This document shows, piece by piece, positions 7,899 through 19,057 of a stretch of 64,000 bases of DNA. Location: the NCBI RefSeq assembly GCF_900103415.1, contig NZ_FMXB01000001.1, forward strand, positions 1-64,000, given 5' to 3'. The notes under the pieces were generated by a model. It had not been told where the DNA came from and searched no databases. It was given only the letters and a program-made list of their open reading frames with translations. The stretch comes from Methanobrevibacter millerae (lineage in GTDB: Archaea > Methanobacteriota > Methanobacteria > Methanobacteriales > Methanobacteriaceae). The position numbers were made by a program, and so were the translations under genes. The stretch's first letter is position 1. Every line of letters begins with the position of its first letter.

Positions 7899-10333
7899 TT
7901 TATCACTCGGTTCAATACTTTTTCTGATATGATAATCGTAAACGCAACTATTATAATCAATACCCAGTCAATCAAATCAATGGATGTTGTCCTGAATATC
8001 ATCTGAAGCTGCGGAATGTAAATAATGAGGACCTGCAATATCAGGGAGATGGCAATTCCGGCATAAAGGTATCTGCTTGAAGCGTCTGAGTCGGCCTTGC
8101 AGTTCAGGGCATTGAAAAGCTGATAGATTACAAATACCGTAAATGCAACTGTCATCGCCTTTGCCTGATTTGAAACGCTTAACTGATAGCAGTAAAGGGA
8201 TATTGTTCCGATAGCCATTACCAAACCCAATACTAAAATTCTGCTTATGGTTTTTCTATTTAAGATATCTCCGTTTTCAGGTTTTCTTTTCATGATGTCC
8301 TTTTCGGCCCCTTCCATTCCCAGAGTCTGTGCAGGGGGCCCGTCCATCACTATATTAATCCATAATAATTGAACCGGACTGAATGGAATCGGCAGGTTCA
8401 ATAATGATGTTCCGATAATCGTAATGATTGCACCGACGTTCGTTGACACCTGGAACTTGACGAATCTCTTTATGTTATCATAGATTTTCCTTCCTTCCTC
8501 AATCGCCTTGACAATCGTTGCGAAGTTGTTGTCCTGAATGATCATGTCCGATGCTTCATGGGCAACGTCGGTTCCGTTACCCATTGCAACTCCAATTGAA
8601 GCCTTTTTAAGGGCTGGGGCGTCATTGACTCCGTCACCGGTCATTGAAACGATGTGGCCTTTGGCCTTGAGGGTTTCCACAATCCTTACCTTCTGTGACG
8701 GCCTTACTCGGGCATAAACGTCAATGTCTTCAACGACCTTAAAGTATTCATCATCGTTCAGTTCGTCCAGCTGTGCTCCGGTGATTACTTTACCGTCGGT
8801 TAATATCTCAAGGTCCCTGGCTATTGCCCTTGCGGTCTTTTCATGGTCTCCGGTTATCATCACTACTTTAATTCCGGCGTTCTTGCAGTCTTTCACTGCT
8901 TTTTTGGCACTCTTTTTAGGAGGATCCATCATTCCGAGAAGTCCTGTGAAAATCAAATCTGTCTCATCGTCATTTTCATCTTTTTGCTTGTATGCAAAGC
9001 CGATTGTTCTCAATGCATTGCCGGCCATTTCGCCAACCTTTTTGGATACTGTTTCCTTGATTTCAGGTGTGATAATTTTAATAGTTCCATTATCATCTAT
9101 GTATTTGCATTTATCTAGAATTATTTCTGGAGCACCTTTCGAATATATCGTATTGTTTTCATCGCCTAGTGTATATTCAACGCTCATCATTTTACGATTG
9201 CTGTTGAAAGCTATTTCGTTAACCTTGACATAATCGCTCAGGTCCCTTGATTCGTCATGAAAATGCTTCAGTATTGCCCCGTCGGTCGGATCGCCTATTG
9301 TTTCGCCGTTATTAATTACTGCATTGTTGCACAGAACTCCAATTAATGAGGTCATTTCCTCATTGAAAAGGAATGTCTCTGTTACGGTCATCCTGTTTTC
9401 GGTTAGGGTTCCGGTCTTGTCGCTGCAGATGACGCTGCATGAACCGAGGGTTTCAACCGAAAGAAGCCTTTTTACGATTGCGTTAGATTTGGACATTTCC
9501 TGCATTCCCAAAGCCAATGTCAACGTCAGCACGGCCGGAAGGCCTTCGGGAACAGCCGCAACCGCAAGGGAAACCGCTGTCATGAAGGTTTCGACAATTG
9601 GAATTCCCTGTGAAAGCTCCAGAATAAAAACGAATATACATACAACGATGGATATTGCAGATATAGTCTTTCCGAGCTTTGCAACCTTTCTTTGGAGTGG
9701 CGTGTCCTCGCTTTCCTCCTGTATTGCTGCTGCAATCTCTCCGATTGAGGTTTTCATGCCTATTTTTGAGACGACGCCCACAGCGTTTCCGCTTATGATG
9801 TTTGAGTCCATATAGACTTCATCTTCCACCATTTTTTCAACCGCTTCAGACTCTCCGGTGAGATATGATTCGTCAACGTTTAAATCGTTTGATTCAATCA
9901 GCATCAAATCTGCCGGAGCCTTGTCTCCTTCCTCTAAAATCACGATATCTCCGACGGTCAGGTATTTTGAATCTATTTTCCTGACTTTGGAGTCCCTTTT
10001 GACGATGGCTTCTCGAGTAATTAATGTCTTTAACGTTTCAACGGCCTTCTGGGAACGGTATTCCTGAATGAATCCCAAAATGGCGTTAAGTATGATTGCA
10101 ATTAGAATGACGATTGAATCGAGGACGTCTCCGACGATGAATGCCGCAACGGAGGCTACAAACAAAAGTCCGATTAACACGTCGATAAACTGCTCTAAAA
10201 ATAATACAACGGGACTTTTGGGCTTTTTTTCTATAAGCTCGTTAAAGCCGTACTTCTCAAGTCTTGTTTTTGCTTCACTTTCTGTCAATCCGTTCTTAGA
10301 TGTTTCGTATTTGGATAATATGTCACTTGTCAA
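7895..10333 (-). CDS. P-type cation-transporting ATPase (P2, Ca-ATPase-like)
   Basis: A membrane pump of about 812 residues. In order: an N-terminal cation-ATPase domain (NGLTESEAKTRLEKYGFNEL), two membrane helices, an actuator domain with TGES (about residue 165), a PEGLP helix (about 265), the phosphorylation motif DKTGTLTENR (about 305), the TGD and GDGVNDAPA hinge motifs (about 565), then six C-terminal helices. The PEGLP motif and C-terminal NIVMDGPPA favour a P2-type Ca or related cation exporter, but the ion is uncertain. TTG 10333 is preferred over GTG 10342, because AGGTG lies six bases before the TTG and the GTG is part of that site. It overlaps cbiJ by four bases. Confidence 0.93.
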   Translation of the reverse strand: MTSDILSKYETSKNGLTESEAKTRLEKYGFNELIEKKPKSPVVLFLEQFIDVLIGLLFVASVAAFIVGDVLDSIVILIAIILNAILGFIQEYRSQKAVETLKTLITREAIVKRDSKVRKIDSKYLTVGDIVILEEGDKAPADLMLIESNDLNVDESYLTGESEAVEKMVEDEVYMDSNIISGNAVGVVSKIGMKTSIGEIAAAIQEESEDTPLQRKVAKLGKTISAISIVVCIFVFILELSQGIPIVETFMTAVSLAVAAVPEGLPAVLTLTLALGMQEMSKSNAIVKRLLSVETLGSCSVICSDKTGTLTENRMTVTETFLFNEEMTSLIGVLCNNAVINNGETIGDPTDGAILKHFHDESRDLSDYVKVNEIAFNSNRKMMSVEYTLGDENNTIYSKGAPEIILDKCKYIDDNGTIKIITPEIKETVSKKVGEMAGNALRTIGFAYKQKDENDDETDLIFTGLLGMMDPPKKSAKKAVKDCKNAGIKVVMITGDHEKTARAIARDLEILTDGKVITGAQLDELNDDEYFKVVEDIDVYARVRPSQKVRIVETLKAKGHIVSMTGDGVNDAPALKKASIGVAMGNGTDVAHEASDMIIQDNNFATIVKAIEEGRKIYDNIKRFVKFQVSTNVGAIITIIGTSLLNLPIPFSPVQLLWINIVMDGPPAQTLGMEGAEKDIMKRKPENGDILNRKTISRILVLGLVMAIGTISLYCYQLSVSNQAKAMTVAFTVFVIYQLFNALNCKADSDASSRYLYAGIAISLILQVLIIYIPQLQMIFRTTSIDLIDWVLIIIVAFTIIISEKVLNRVIK

Positions 10334-10334
10334 T

Positions 10335-10727
10335 TTATACACCTAATTCAAAAAAGCTGGCCTTTTTGTAATTTTTTAATTTTAATTTCACTCTTTTAGT
10401 ATTTATATCTTCATTAAACAATGGCTTTATTATAAGTTTCGCATTGACTTTTAATGCCAGATTGACGATGTATGGCTGAAGTTCGCCCGGAGGCCTGACA
10501 GAATAGATGATATCCAAATCCTTGTAAAGATTCAGGTCAGGGTCGGTGACGTCATCTTTGATTACGCTTGAATCTGCAGGCGAGATGTCTGTCTTTATTA
10601 TTTCGATGTTTTCATGAGCGTTTAAATAATCATAGACAAAAGAGTATTTGCCAACTCCAATTTCAGCTATTCTTGTCGGGTTCTTGTCTGACTGCGTCAG
10701 GATATATTCGGCGAAACTTTCCCACAT
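10335..10727 (-). CDS. UPF0146 family protein
   Basis: A 130-residue protein of the archaeal UPF0146 family. It has a methyltransferase-like Rossmann start (RIAEIGVGKYSFVYDYL), a TDISP acidic strand end, DDVTDPDLNLY and the family signature YSVRPPGELQPYI. The family is short and lacks an obvious catalytic site; its function is not known. ATG 10727 (MWESFAEYI) is used rather than a GTG nine bases upstream, as family members begin with MW. Its stop lies one base before the ATPase start, so it is the first gene of the UPF0146-ATPase-cbiJ operon. Confidence 0.85.
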   Translation of the reverse strand: MWESFAEYILTQSDKNPTRIAEIGVGKYSFVYDYLNAHENIEIIKTDISPADSSVIKDDVTDPDLNLYKDLDIIYSVRPPGELQPYIVNLALKVNAKLIIKPLFNEDINTKRVKLKLKNYKKASFFELGV

Positions 10728-10792
10728 TAATATCACTACATTAGTCTTTGTTTTTGAAAATATTTAAATAATTTTTTGCCTAAATTAATGAT

Positions 10793-11239
10793 ATGATGAT
10801 AATTCGTGAATTCACGCCTACCGATTTGAAAAGGGTTTATGAAATAGAAAACATGTCCTTTGACCAGTCTTATGGAATAAACATGTTCAAAAGCCTCTAT
10901 GATATGGGAACGGGCTTTCTGGTAGCCGAAGTTGACGGATACGTCATCGGTTATATTCTTTTTTGGATAAAGTATCAAAATCAGGGCCACATAATCTCTC
11001 TTGCGGTGGACAAGAACTACAGGAGAATGCGGGCCGGAACCAGATTATTGTCTAAAGCCATTCAGGTTCTTATGCTTTTCAATGTCGCAAACATCTACCT
11101 GGAAGTAAATGAGAAAAACTGCGGAGCCTATGAATTCTACAAAAGCTTTAACTTTAAGGTTGACAGGATAGTTCCAAGCTATTACGCTTCAGGAGACGGC
11201 GCCATCGTGATGTATCTTCCTATAGGCGCAGGTTTGTGA
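10793..11239 (+). CDS. rimI: GNAT N-acetyltransferase, RimI/Ard1-like
   Basis: A 148-residue GNAT-fold enzyme, probably an N-terminal protein acetyltransferase. Visible features are IREFTPTDLKRVYEIENMSF at the N-terminus, the acetyl-CoA loop YRRMRAGTRLL (about 80-90) and the C-terminal LEVNEKNCGAYEFYKSFNF typical of RimI/Ard1. It is divergent from UPF0146. A TATA-like ATATTTAAAT at about 10759-10768 is about 30 bases before the first ATG and no ribosome-binding site is seen, so the transcript may be leaderless. Its 3' end overlaps the convergent zinc-ribbon gene by 20 bases. Confidence 0.85.
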   Translation: MMIIREFTPTDLKRVYEIENMSFDQSYGINMFKSLYDMGTGFLVAEVDGYVIGYILFWIKYQNQGHIISLAVDKNYRRMRAGTRLLSKAIQVLMLFNVANIYLEVNEKNCGAYEFYKSFNFKVDRIVPSYYASGDGAIVMYLPIGAGL

Positions 11240-11747
11240 GGTTTTCAAGACCCGTCATCTGGGTGTACTGCATCAATGTATCTGTTGTTATCGCTCCGGT
11301 CAGTATGAAAATCAGTATCAGAATCAGATAGAATATGAATATTCCAAGCTGGATTCTTCCGTGCCTTTTTGCAACCGGATCCCTTCTCGTTATCAGATAG
11401 ATTGCTATGATTAGCCCGATGAGTCCTCCTAAAATGGAGAAGATATAGCCGAGCACTATCAAAATCCTGCTTGTATGTGGAACGTCAGCGTCTATAGGCT
11501 CGTTTGCGATGCTTCTTTTGATGATTACTGGATTTATGGAGTCTCCTTCACCTTGCATGTTGTAAATGCGCAATAATGGAGTGCCGCATTTGACGCAGTA
11601 ATCGGCTTCGTCAGGATTTGGAAAATTGCATAATGGACAAACGTTTCCAGCATTTTCGATTTTGGAAAACTCATACCCGCATTTGATACAAAATCCGTAC
11701 TGATCATCGCCCGTCGTGTGGCATTGAGGACATCTTCTAACTACCAT
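11220..11747 (-). CDS. double zinc-ribbon membrane protein
   Basis: A 175-residue protein with two N-terminal zinc ribbons (CPQC...CIKCG and CPLC...CVKCG, residues about 5-60), a linker, and two membrane helices (about residues 95-120 and 138-160). ATG 11747 follows a GTGATT ribosome-binding site. Ribbon-plus-membrane proteins are numerous in this group of archaea; their partners are unknown. It has its own divergent promoter region shared with the gene at 11808. Confidence 0.75.
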   Translation of the reverse strand: MVVRRCPQCHTTGDDQYGFCIKCGYEFSKIENAGNVCPLCNFPNPDEADYCVKCGTPLLRIYNMQGEGDSINPVIIKRSIANEPIDADVPHTSRILIVLGYIFSILGGLIGLIIAIYLITRRDPVAKRHGRIQLGIFIFYLILILIFILTGAITTDTLMQYTQMTGLENLTNLRL

Positions 11748-11807
11748 AATAATCACTTAAAATATTGTTTATTAATTTATATAAAATTATTGATATACTT
11801 ATAATTA

Positions 11808-12755
11808 ATGATTGAAAGACTGGAAATTACGCAGAGGTTCAATTTCAAAAAATCAAACAAGCACTACGAGTGCTTCATCATTGATTTGGTAAACGGGAAC
11901 GCTTATTTCAACATCAGCGAAATGATTTATCCCGACCAGTACTTTGAAGGGAATTTATCCACTGAGGATTCTTTTGCGTTGATTTTAAATGACTTGAAAT
12001 CTCGGGTGACAAGCAGGATATTCCATCTGGATGAGAAGTCCCGTGAAGGCTTTAAAAACGATTTTATGGAATTGGATTTGTTCAATGATTTTGAAGGGGA
12101 AAGCTTCAGGTATTTCGAAAAGCTTGAAAACGTCTATTCCTGTAACGTTAACGTCTATTATTCGGATAAGTATGAGGAATGCTGTATTAAAAACGATTTT
12201 CCCTTAAGATGGCTTGAGTTCAGTGATTTGCTGATTAGGATGTTTAATTTTGACGTTTTAAATGTGGGGCATCTTGAAAATATCGTGACCGGTCTCTTTT
12301 TTGATGTGCGAAAGGATGGAATCTATCGGGAGGATAAGTTAGAGCTGATGGTCCTTGAATTCGGCCATTACGAGTCAGATACTTTACCTCATTCCAATTT
12401 TATCATTGATTTCAATGCTGGAAATATTTCAGGGTATCTTGAGAAGGAAAATATCGATTCTGAGTTGATTTTAAGCCTTTTATCCGAATATGATGTTTAT
12501 CAATGGATTTTTAAAGACTATCACAAAAAGTCCGAAAAGCATGATTCAGTGGTTCTGGACGGCTATGACTGGTATCTGGAACTGATATTTGAGGATTCGG
12601 TAATATGGAATCTAAGTTGCCATAATGAGTATCCGGACAGCTATCCCGCACTGGCATCTAAAATCAGGGAGATGACATCCTTTGATTTGCTTGAACTCGA
12701 ATCGATTCCCGAAGATGAAATTGAATTATTCAATAATTATGCAAAAAAGAGCTGA
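11808..12755 (+). CDS. unknown protein with duplicated module
   Basis: 315 residues, acidic and aromatic-rich, with no signal peptide or membrane segment and no domain I recognise. It seems to consist of two related halves: FIIDLVNGNA (residue about 23) corresponds to FIIDFNAGNI (about 200), and VYYSDKYEECCIKNDFPLRW...FDVL (about 118-150) corresponds to LIFEDSVIWNLSCHNEYPDS...FDLL (about 262-300). A TATA box (TTTATATAA, 11776-11784) is about 25-30 bases before the ATG and no ribosome-binding site is present, which suggests a leaderless mRNA. It stands alone between a divergent gene and aRF1. Confidence 0.7.
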   Translation: MIERLEITQRFNFKKSNKHYECFIIDLVNGNAYFNISEMIYPDQYFEGNLSTEDSFALILNDLKSRVTSRIFHLDEKSREGFKNDFMELDLFNDFEGESFRYFEKLENVYSCNVNVYYSDKYEECCIKNDFPLRWLEFSDLLIRMFNFDVLNVGHLENIVTGLFFDVRKDGIYREDKLELMVLEFGHYESDTLPHSNFIIDFNAGNISGYLEKENIDSELILSLLSEYDVYQWIFKDYHKKSEKHDSVVLDGYDWYLELIFEDSVIWNLSCHNEYPDSYPALASKIREMTSFDLLELESIPEDEIELFNNYAKKS

Positions 12756-12838
12756 AAGCCCCTAATTTTAATTAATTATTTATATCTGTAATGATATAAT
12801 TTTATATATTATATTAATTTTATCATTGAGTGATTATT

Positions 12839-14083
12839 ATGTCTGATGTATCATCAAAAGAATTATATGAATTTAAAAAAACGTTAAAGGAATTATCACA
12901 AAAAAGGGGAAGAGGTACGGAACTTGTTTCAGTTTATATCCCTCCGGACAAGCAATTAAGTGATGTGGGAAAGCACATGAGGGATGAACTCGGACAGAGT
13001 GCCAACATCAAGAGTAAGACCACCAAGAAAAACGTTCAGTCAGCAATTGAGGTTATTCTGCAGAGCATTCGTTTATACAAGAAGCCTCCTGAACACGGTC
13101 TTGTACTGTTTGTGGGCATGATTCCGAAAGGCGGTCCGGGTACCGAAAAGATGGAAAAGTACATCATCGAGCCACCTGAGCCTGTAGTTACCTACTGGTA
13201 CAAGTGTAACAATGAATTTTTCCTTGAACCTCTCGAATACATGATTGAGGAAAGGGATACCTACGGACTGGCGGTAGTTGACAGAAAGGAAGCTACGATT
13301 GCCACTTTGAAGGGCAAAAAAATCACTATTGTCGGTCATTTGACAAGTGGTGTTCCGGGAAAGCACAAGGCTGGGGGACAATCTCAGAGAAGGTTTGACC
13401 GTGTTATTGAAGATGAGGCCAGGGAATTTTTAAAGCGTATCGCAAGGCGCATTAACGATGAGTTTTTACCGTTGAAGGACGATTTGAAGGCTGTCGTTAT
13501 CGGAGGTCCTGGATTTACCAAAACCGATTTGGTTGAAGCCGACTATATCCAGTATGAAATCAAGGACAAAATCATTGCAACCGTGGACACTTCATACACC
13601 GGAGAGTTCGGTATCCGTGAAGTGATCAATAAATCAACCGATTTGTTAAATGAGCTTGACGTTATCCATGAAAAGGAAGTCATTCAGAAGTTTTTAGGCG
13701 AGCTTCGAAAGGATGATGGTCTTTATTCCTATGGTGAAAATGAAGTAAGAAACAATCTCGTTATCGGTGCCGTTGACACCCTGCTTTTATCAGAGGATTT
13801 GGATTCAATGAGAAAGACCTTCCAGTGTCCAAGCTGTGGCTTTGAAAAGGGAATCACGGTTAAAAAGCAGTCCGAAGCTGATGCCATAGAAGAGAGATGT
13901 CCTAACTGCAACGAATTGATAAAAGAAGTTGATTCAGAGCTTCTGGTGGACGAGTTTGTGGAGTTGGCTGAAGATATGAATACCTCAGTAGAGTTCATTT
14001 CAACCGAAACCGAAGAGGGAATGCAGCTTTACCGTGCATTCGGTGGTATCGGCGCAATCCTTAGGTATTACGTTGGACACTAA
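12839..14083 (+). CDS. prf1: peptide chain release factor aRF1
   Basis: A 414-residue class I archaeal release factor that recognises all three stop codons. Domain 1 carries NIKS (56-59) and YKCNNEFF for stop recognition. Domain 2 carries GGQ (179-181) in the loop [11 protein letters not shown] that triggers peptide release. The C-terminal domain has a CPSC...CPNC minidomain near residues 320-355. The start at ATG 12839 follows a GTGATT ribosome-binding site. It is monocistronic with a TATA-rich promoter just upstream. Confidence 0.97.
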   Translation: MSDVSSKELYEFKKTLKELSQKRGRGTELVSVYIPPDKQLSDVGKHMRDELGQSANIKSKTTKKNVQSAIEVILQSIRLYKKPPEHGLVLFVGMIPKGGPGTEKMEKYIIEPPEPVVTYWYKCNNEFFLEPLEYMIEERDTYGLAVVDRKEATIATLKGKKITIVGHLTSGVPGKHKAGGQSQRRFDRVIEDEAREFLKRIARRINDEFLPLKDDLKAVVIGGPGFTKTDLVEADYIQYEIKDKIIATVDTSYTGEFGIREVINKSTDLLNELDVIHEKEVIQKFLGELRKDDGLYSYGENEVRNNLVIGAVDTLLLSEDLDSMRKTFQCPSCGFEKGITVKKQSEADAIEERCPNCNELIKEVDSELLVDEFVELAEDMNTSVEFISTETEEGMQLYRAFGGIGAILRYYVGH

Positions 14084-14092
14084 GGATTTTAA

Positions 14093-14290
14093 TTATTTTT
14101 TTCTGTTTAGGGGCTTATAGCCTTCTTCCATTCTTATCATGTCAATCAGCCTGAAGAAGGTTTGCCTTTCTATATGAATTTCCTCGTTGAGCTCCATGTA
14201 GAGTGAATGGAGAGTCCTGTCTTTTTTCAAATAGTCTTTTTTCAGTTTTTCATACCTGCTTCTTTTTATTTTTTTATGGGTCGGATACAT
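14093..14290 (-). CDS. small basic protein, possible DNA-binding
   Basis: 65 residues, rich in Lys and Arg, with a helical core (LHSLYMELNEEIHIERQTFFRLIDMIRMEEG) that could form a helix-turn-helix. The function is unknown. GGGGGTGG precedes ATG 14290. It is convergent with aRF1, ending nine bases from that stop. About 31 bases around its start region are imperfectly duplicated just upstream (14281-14311 and 14321-14351). As a result a second ATG at 14328 opens a 20-codon frame that ends at 14266, overlapping this gene's start in another frame. Confidence 0.6.
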   Translation of the reverse strand: MYPTHKKIKRSRYEKLKKDYLKKDRTLHSLYMELNEEIHIERQTFFRLIDMIRMEEGYKPLNRKK

Positions 14291-14350
14291 GCTTCCACCC
14301 CCTTTTGTTGTTTTTTATAGTCGGACATATACTTCCAGCCATTTTTGTTC

Positions 14351-16006
<1,656 letters not shown>

Positions 16007-16173
16007 ATTTCCTTCTATTTTTTCTTTTTTTAACTGAAAAATCAATTCATTAATTACTGTTTTTATGTTAATTCATGCAATTGGCATGTTCCGTGATATG
16101 ATTAACCACTATTTTTAATTAGATTATTGAATAGATATTAATATTGAAAGTTATTAATGGGGATGAGATGGCT

Positions 16174-16809
16174 ATGGATTTGACAGATATCGGAATTGAA
16201 GAAGGACAGAAATATGAGGGGATTTACACTACCATGAGCAGGGACGGTGTAAAAAATGCCGCGCCAATAGGAATTGTATGCAAAGGCAAGGATAAACTTG
16301 GATGCAGACTGTTTGTCGGCACCACAACCCTGAAAAACATTATGGAAACGCGCAAATATGTTGTAAACATTACTTTCGATCCTATAAATTTTGCAAATTC
16401 AACAATCGGAAACCTGGATATTGAAGAGTTTACGGATGATGAGGACATTGCAATACTGAAAAATGCAGAGGCATATGTCATTTGTGATGTCACAGACATT
16501 AGAAAGATGGATCCGATAAAAGACCATGTAACATCAAACGGGGAAGCTTATATCATAAGCAGCGATGTTGTTAAAATCGTCAAGAACAATCCATGTGCAA
16601 AGGCTTTAAACCGTGGAGTATTCGCCCTTCTGGAATGCCTTACAAACTATACACGGCTTGACCTTGTAAGCAAGGAGCAGCAGGATTATTTTGTTGGAAG
16701 GTTTAATGAAAACAATCGCATGATCAAGAGGGTTTCAGGGCCCGATACGATAAAGGCCATGGAGATTCTTAAAAAAAGCATGATAGAAAAAGGTTTTGAT
16801 GTTGAATAA
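16174..16809 (+). CDS. DUF447 family protein, paralog 1
   Basis: A 211-residue protein of the archaeal DUF447 family, predicted from family knowledge to have a flavin-binding split-barrel fold. Visible features are the N-terminal DIGIEEGQKYEGIYTTMS, NAAPIGIVCKG, VVNITFDP in the middle and a C-terminal LTNYTRLDLVSKEQQ helix. ATG 16174 is chosen because GGGGATG lies about eight bases upstream and it aligns with the paralog at 60744; a TTG at 16144 would add ten residues. The biochemical function is unknown. It stands alone after gdhA. Confidence 0.8.
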   Translation: MDLTDIGIEEGQKYEGIYTTMSRDGVKNAAPIGIVCKGKDKLGCRLFVGTTTLKNIMETRKYVVNITFDPINFANSTIGNLDIEEFTDDEDIAILKNAEAYVICDVTDIRKMDPIKDHVTSNGEAYIISSDVVKIVKNNPCAKALNRGVFALLECLTNYTRLDLVSKEQQDYFVGRFNENNRMIKRVSGPDTIKAMEILKKSMIEKGFDVE

Positions 16810-16862
16810 GGCCTTAATTTATTTGAAAACATCTAAGTGTTGAAGCTAATATTAAATAGAGC

Positions 16863-17000
16863 CTAATTGGATGATTCGCTCCAGTCATCACAGGTATCAT
16901 CTATTTTAACTAATTTTTTATGGAATCCGCAGTAGTATTGGGTGCAAAGGCCAATATCAAATTCCACGTGTTCGCAGTTATAGCATTCTTTTTCATCCAT
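16863..17000 (-). CDS. 45-residue Cys-rich protein
   Basis: A short frame encoding 45 residues with Cys at 6, 9, 19, 24 and 37, plus His 11 and 27, ending CDDWSESSN. The CxxC pair with later Cys residues suggests a small metal-binding fold. GGTGG lies seven bases before ATG 17000. A similar small Cys-rich gene is at 35374. Such proteins with a terminal C-D/E-D-W/Y are common and uncharacterised. It starts 19 bases after the stop of the nuclease-like gene on the same strand, so the two may be co-transcribed. Confidence 0.6.
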   Translation of the reverse strand: MDEKECYNCEHVEFDIGLCTQYYCGFHKKLVKIDDTCDDWSESSN

Positions 17001-17018
17001 GATGTTTCCCACCAGATA

Positions 17019-17939
17019 TTAAATTTTAGCAGTAATTGATAACAGTTTTTCAAACGTGTCTTTGTTTAATGTAACGCGCCCTTCGCCATCCATTTTACTT
17101 TTGGCTTCTTCTAAAATATCATTCATTTCCTTTTTTTCTAGTTCTGCTTTTTTAACAGCATCTTTTGCTTCGTCTCTTTCTTGTTCTGTTTTTTTAACAG
17201 CATCTTTTGCTTCGTCTCTTTCTTGTTCTGCTTTTTCAACAGCTTCTTTGATTAATCGTTTTTCGCGTCTTTCGAGTCTTGAATATGACATGGTTATCGT
17301 CTCCATTAAGTCATCAGCCAAATCTTCATCATCCACTATCAAATCGACTAAAATCAGTTGACATAACCAGATTTTACCTCTGTCTTTTTCGCAGATATTT
17401 AATCGAGGAGTTAATTGGCATAACTCTTTAATTAATTGGTCTTCATTATCATAGCCATGATTGGTTAATGGTAAGATGGAGAAAACGTATTTCTCATCTT
17501 CATCTAATTCTAAGTTGTTTTCAACTTTGTTTTTAATAGTATTTAATACTGTTGCACCATCAATATCCGGCAGGATATGATATTTTGCAACATAGTCCCA
17601 ATTCGGCATGACATGAAGTCTGTCAACGGATTTTCTGTCATTATCGACAACAATAATCCTTTGATCGATAATTTCTTCGTAGAAGAAGTAAGCATCCATC
17701 ACATATTTGAAATCTCGGGTTAAATGAGATTTGGATAGAGGCTGTTTGTGAAATTCGATGTTCACGTAACCCTTTTTTCCTTTAAGCAAAATATCCATTG
17801 ATTTAACATCTGATCCTGGTCTGAAAATATCTGACGCAATGACTTCATAATCATCATCTGCCAAATCAGTACCTCGAACTAATGCATTAACAAAAGAATA
17901 TGTAGCTATTTTTAAAATAGAATCATATGGCTTTGTCAT
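17019..17939 (-). CDS. Rpn/PD-(D/E)XK nuclease-like protein with coiled coil
   Basis: About 306 residues. The N-terminal half resembles the Rpn/PDDEXK transposase-like nuclease family: DSILKIATYSFVNALV, then SMDILLKGKKGYVNIEFHKQ carrying the D...E core, then a helical domain with AYFFYEE. The C-terminal 80 residues are a charged coiled coil built on a 14-residue unit (AEQERDEAKDAVKK). The start is uncertain: ATG 17939 is used, but a GTG at 17978 is also possible. In bacteria, Rpn proteins promote recombination; in methanogens they occur as expanded accessory families. The role here is inferred only by similarity. Confidence 0.7.
   Translation of the reverse strand: MTKPYDSILKIATYSFVNALVRGTDLADDDYEVIASDIFRPGSDVKSMDILLKGKKGYVNIEFHKQPLSKSHLTRDFKYVMDAYFFYEEIIDQRIIVVDNDRKSVDRLHVMPNWDYVAKYHILPDIDGATVLNTIKNKVENNLELDEDEKYVFSILPLTNHGYDNEDQLIKELCQLTPRLNICEKDRGKIWLCQLILVDLIVDDEDLADDLMETITMSYSRLERREKRLIKEAVEKAEQERDEAKDAVKKTEQERDEAKDAVKKAELEKKEMNDILEEAKSKMDGEGRVTLNKDTFEKLLSITAKI
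17142..17250. repeat. 42-bp tandem repeat within nuclease-like gene
   Basis: Two full 42-base units (17142-17183 and 17184-17225) differ at one position, and a third, partial and diverged unit follows from 17226. Each encodes 14 residues, exactly two heptads of the coiled coil, so copy-number change keeps the frame and the heptad register. Confidence 0.8.
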
Positions 17940-17978
17940 GTTATTCTCAAGAGGTTTTATTTGATAAATTTCAATCAC

Positions 17979-18611
17979 CTTTTATGATTTTTTAATCAAT
18001 GATATTGCCGGCGTTATCAAATTGACAAAAATATTTAATTTTAAAGTAGTATATAAACTAGCTAGTTTCTTTTCATACAATATAACCTCATTAAATAAAT
18101 ATTCTAATGAAAAGGTGAAATTATAATCACTTTAGAAAAAAAGATTAAAATACTTCAAATAAAATCGGGCATCATAATTCGGTGAAAAATCTGGAAAGAA
18201 AAACACTCCAAATAAATCAATTTACCTTCAATAAAATGGCATTCTCCAAACAAATTACTTATAATTATAAAAGCAAAATGCGATTTATAAACATCGTCAT
18301 GTAAAATCAATATTTTTCATCAGCAACATGTGATGCAGGAAATTATTTAAAACAATTTATTCATATTTTAAAAATCAGTGAAAAATTACCTTCCGGAATC
18401 AACATGCTAAAAAGCAGGTAAAAATTAATAAAGTTATTGGATTTTTTTAATTTTTACTGAAATCGCAGTTTTCGATTTATCCAATTTTTTGTGATAAGTA
18501 AATTCTATCAAGGAAAATGAAATGTTGGGTCGGTTACAATTTCGATTTTTAAGTTACTTTGAAAAAGAAGTTAATATAGTGGCTACAAATATCAAAATGG
18601 GAGTTAATAAT
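17979..18611. other. AT-rich region with promoter-palindrome and decayed coding traces
   Basis: No intact gene. A TATA-like GTATATAAA at about 18048-18056 runs into a perfect 14-bp palindrome, AAACTAGCTAGTTT (18055-18068). Downstream, AAGGTGAAAT precedes a frame encoding TLEKKIKILQIKSGIIIR with no start codon. A 40-codon frame from GTG 18182 follows, and a third open stretch ends at about 18421. These look like fragments of a decayed gene, but I cannot assign a family. A TATA-like box near 18568 probably serves the gene at 18612. Confidence 0.4.
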
Positions 18612-18986
18612 ATGCATGATTTAAAAAAGGTTGAAGAGAAGTTTCATGAATACTTAAATTCAAGATTAATTAAAGGAGTTTATCGTATTGATGAACTTAA
18701 ATTAACTGAAGACTTATTGGAACAGCAGGAAGCATTTTACATACCATTCGGGTGGATATCCTATTTTCTGGTCATTGAAGATGAAAAGCCCGTAGTTTAT
18801 GTTAATGCATGTACAAGAATGGATTTGGACATAATCGGCTTTGTTGATGAAAACGGCTATGAAGATTATGATTTGTGGGATAAGAATCTTGATAAGGAAG
18901 TGAGCAAGAGATATCGCAATGCTTTTAAAAACGTTAAGAAATTTGATTACGATGATTTGAAATTTATAAGTGACGTTGAACGTTAA
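18612..18986 (+). CDS. unknown soluble protein
   Basis: 124 residues, acidic, beginning with a helical segment (HDLKKVEEKFHEYLNS). The middle is aromatic-rich (FYIPFGWISYFLVIEDEKPVVYVNA). No signal, membrane segment or known domain is evident. ATG 18612 is chosen because GGGAG lies eight bases before it; upstream ATGs would add AT-rich leader residues of low quality. No operon partner. Confidence 0.6.
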   Translation: MHDLKKVEEKFHEYLNSRLIKGVYRIDELKLTEDLLEQQEAFYIPFGWISYFLVIEDEKPVVYVNACTRMDLDIIGFVDENGYEDYDLWDKNLDKEVSKRYRNAFKNVKKFDYDDLKFISDVER

Positions 18987-19057
18987 TTTAATCTTATTAA
19001 TCTTTTAAACCATTCCTCCAGCAGATTTAATTAATTGCTTGGGGAGGGCGTTATTTT

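Noticed and set aside
10736-10990. 84-codon minus-strand frame before UPF0146
   Set aside because: It is antisense to the RimI-like gene, whose GNAT motifs are clear.
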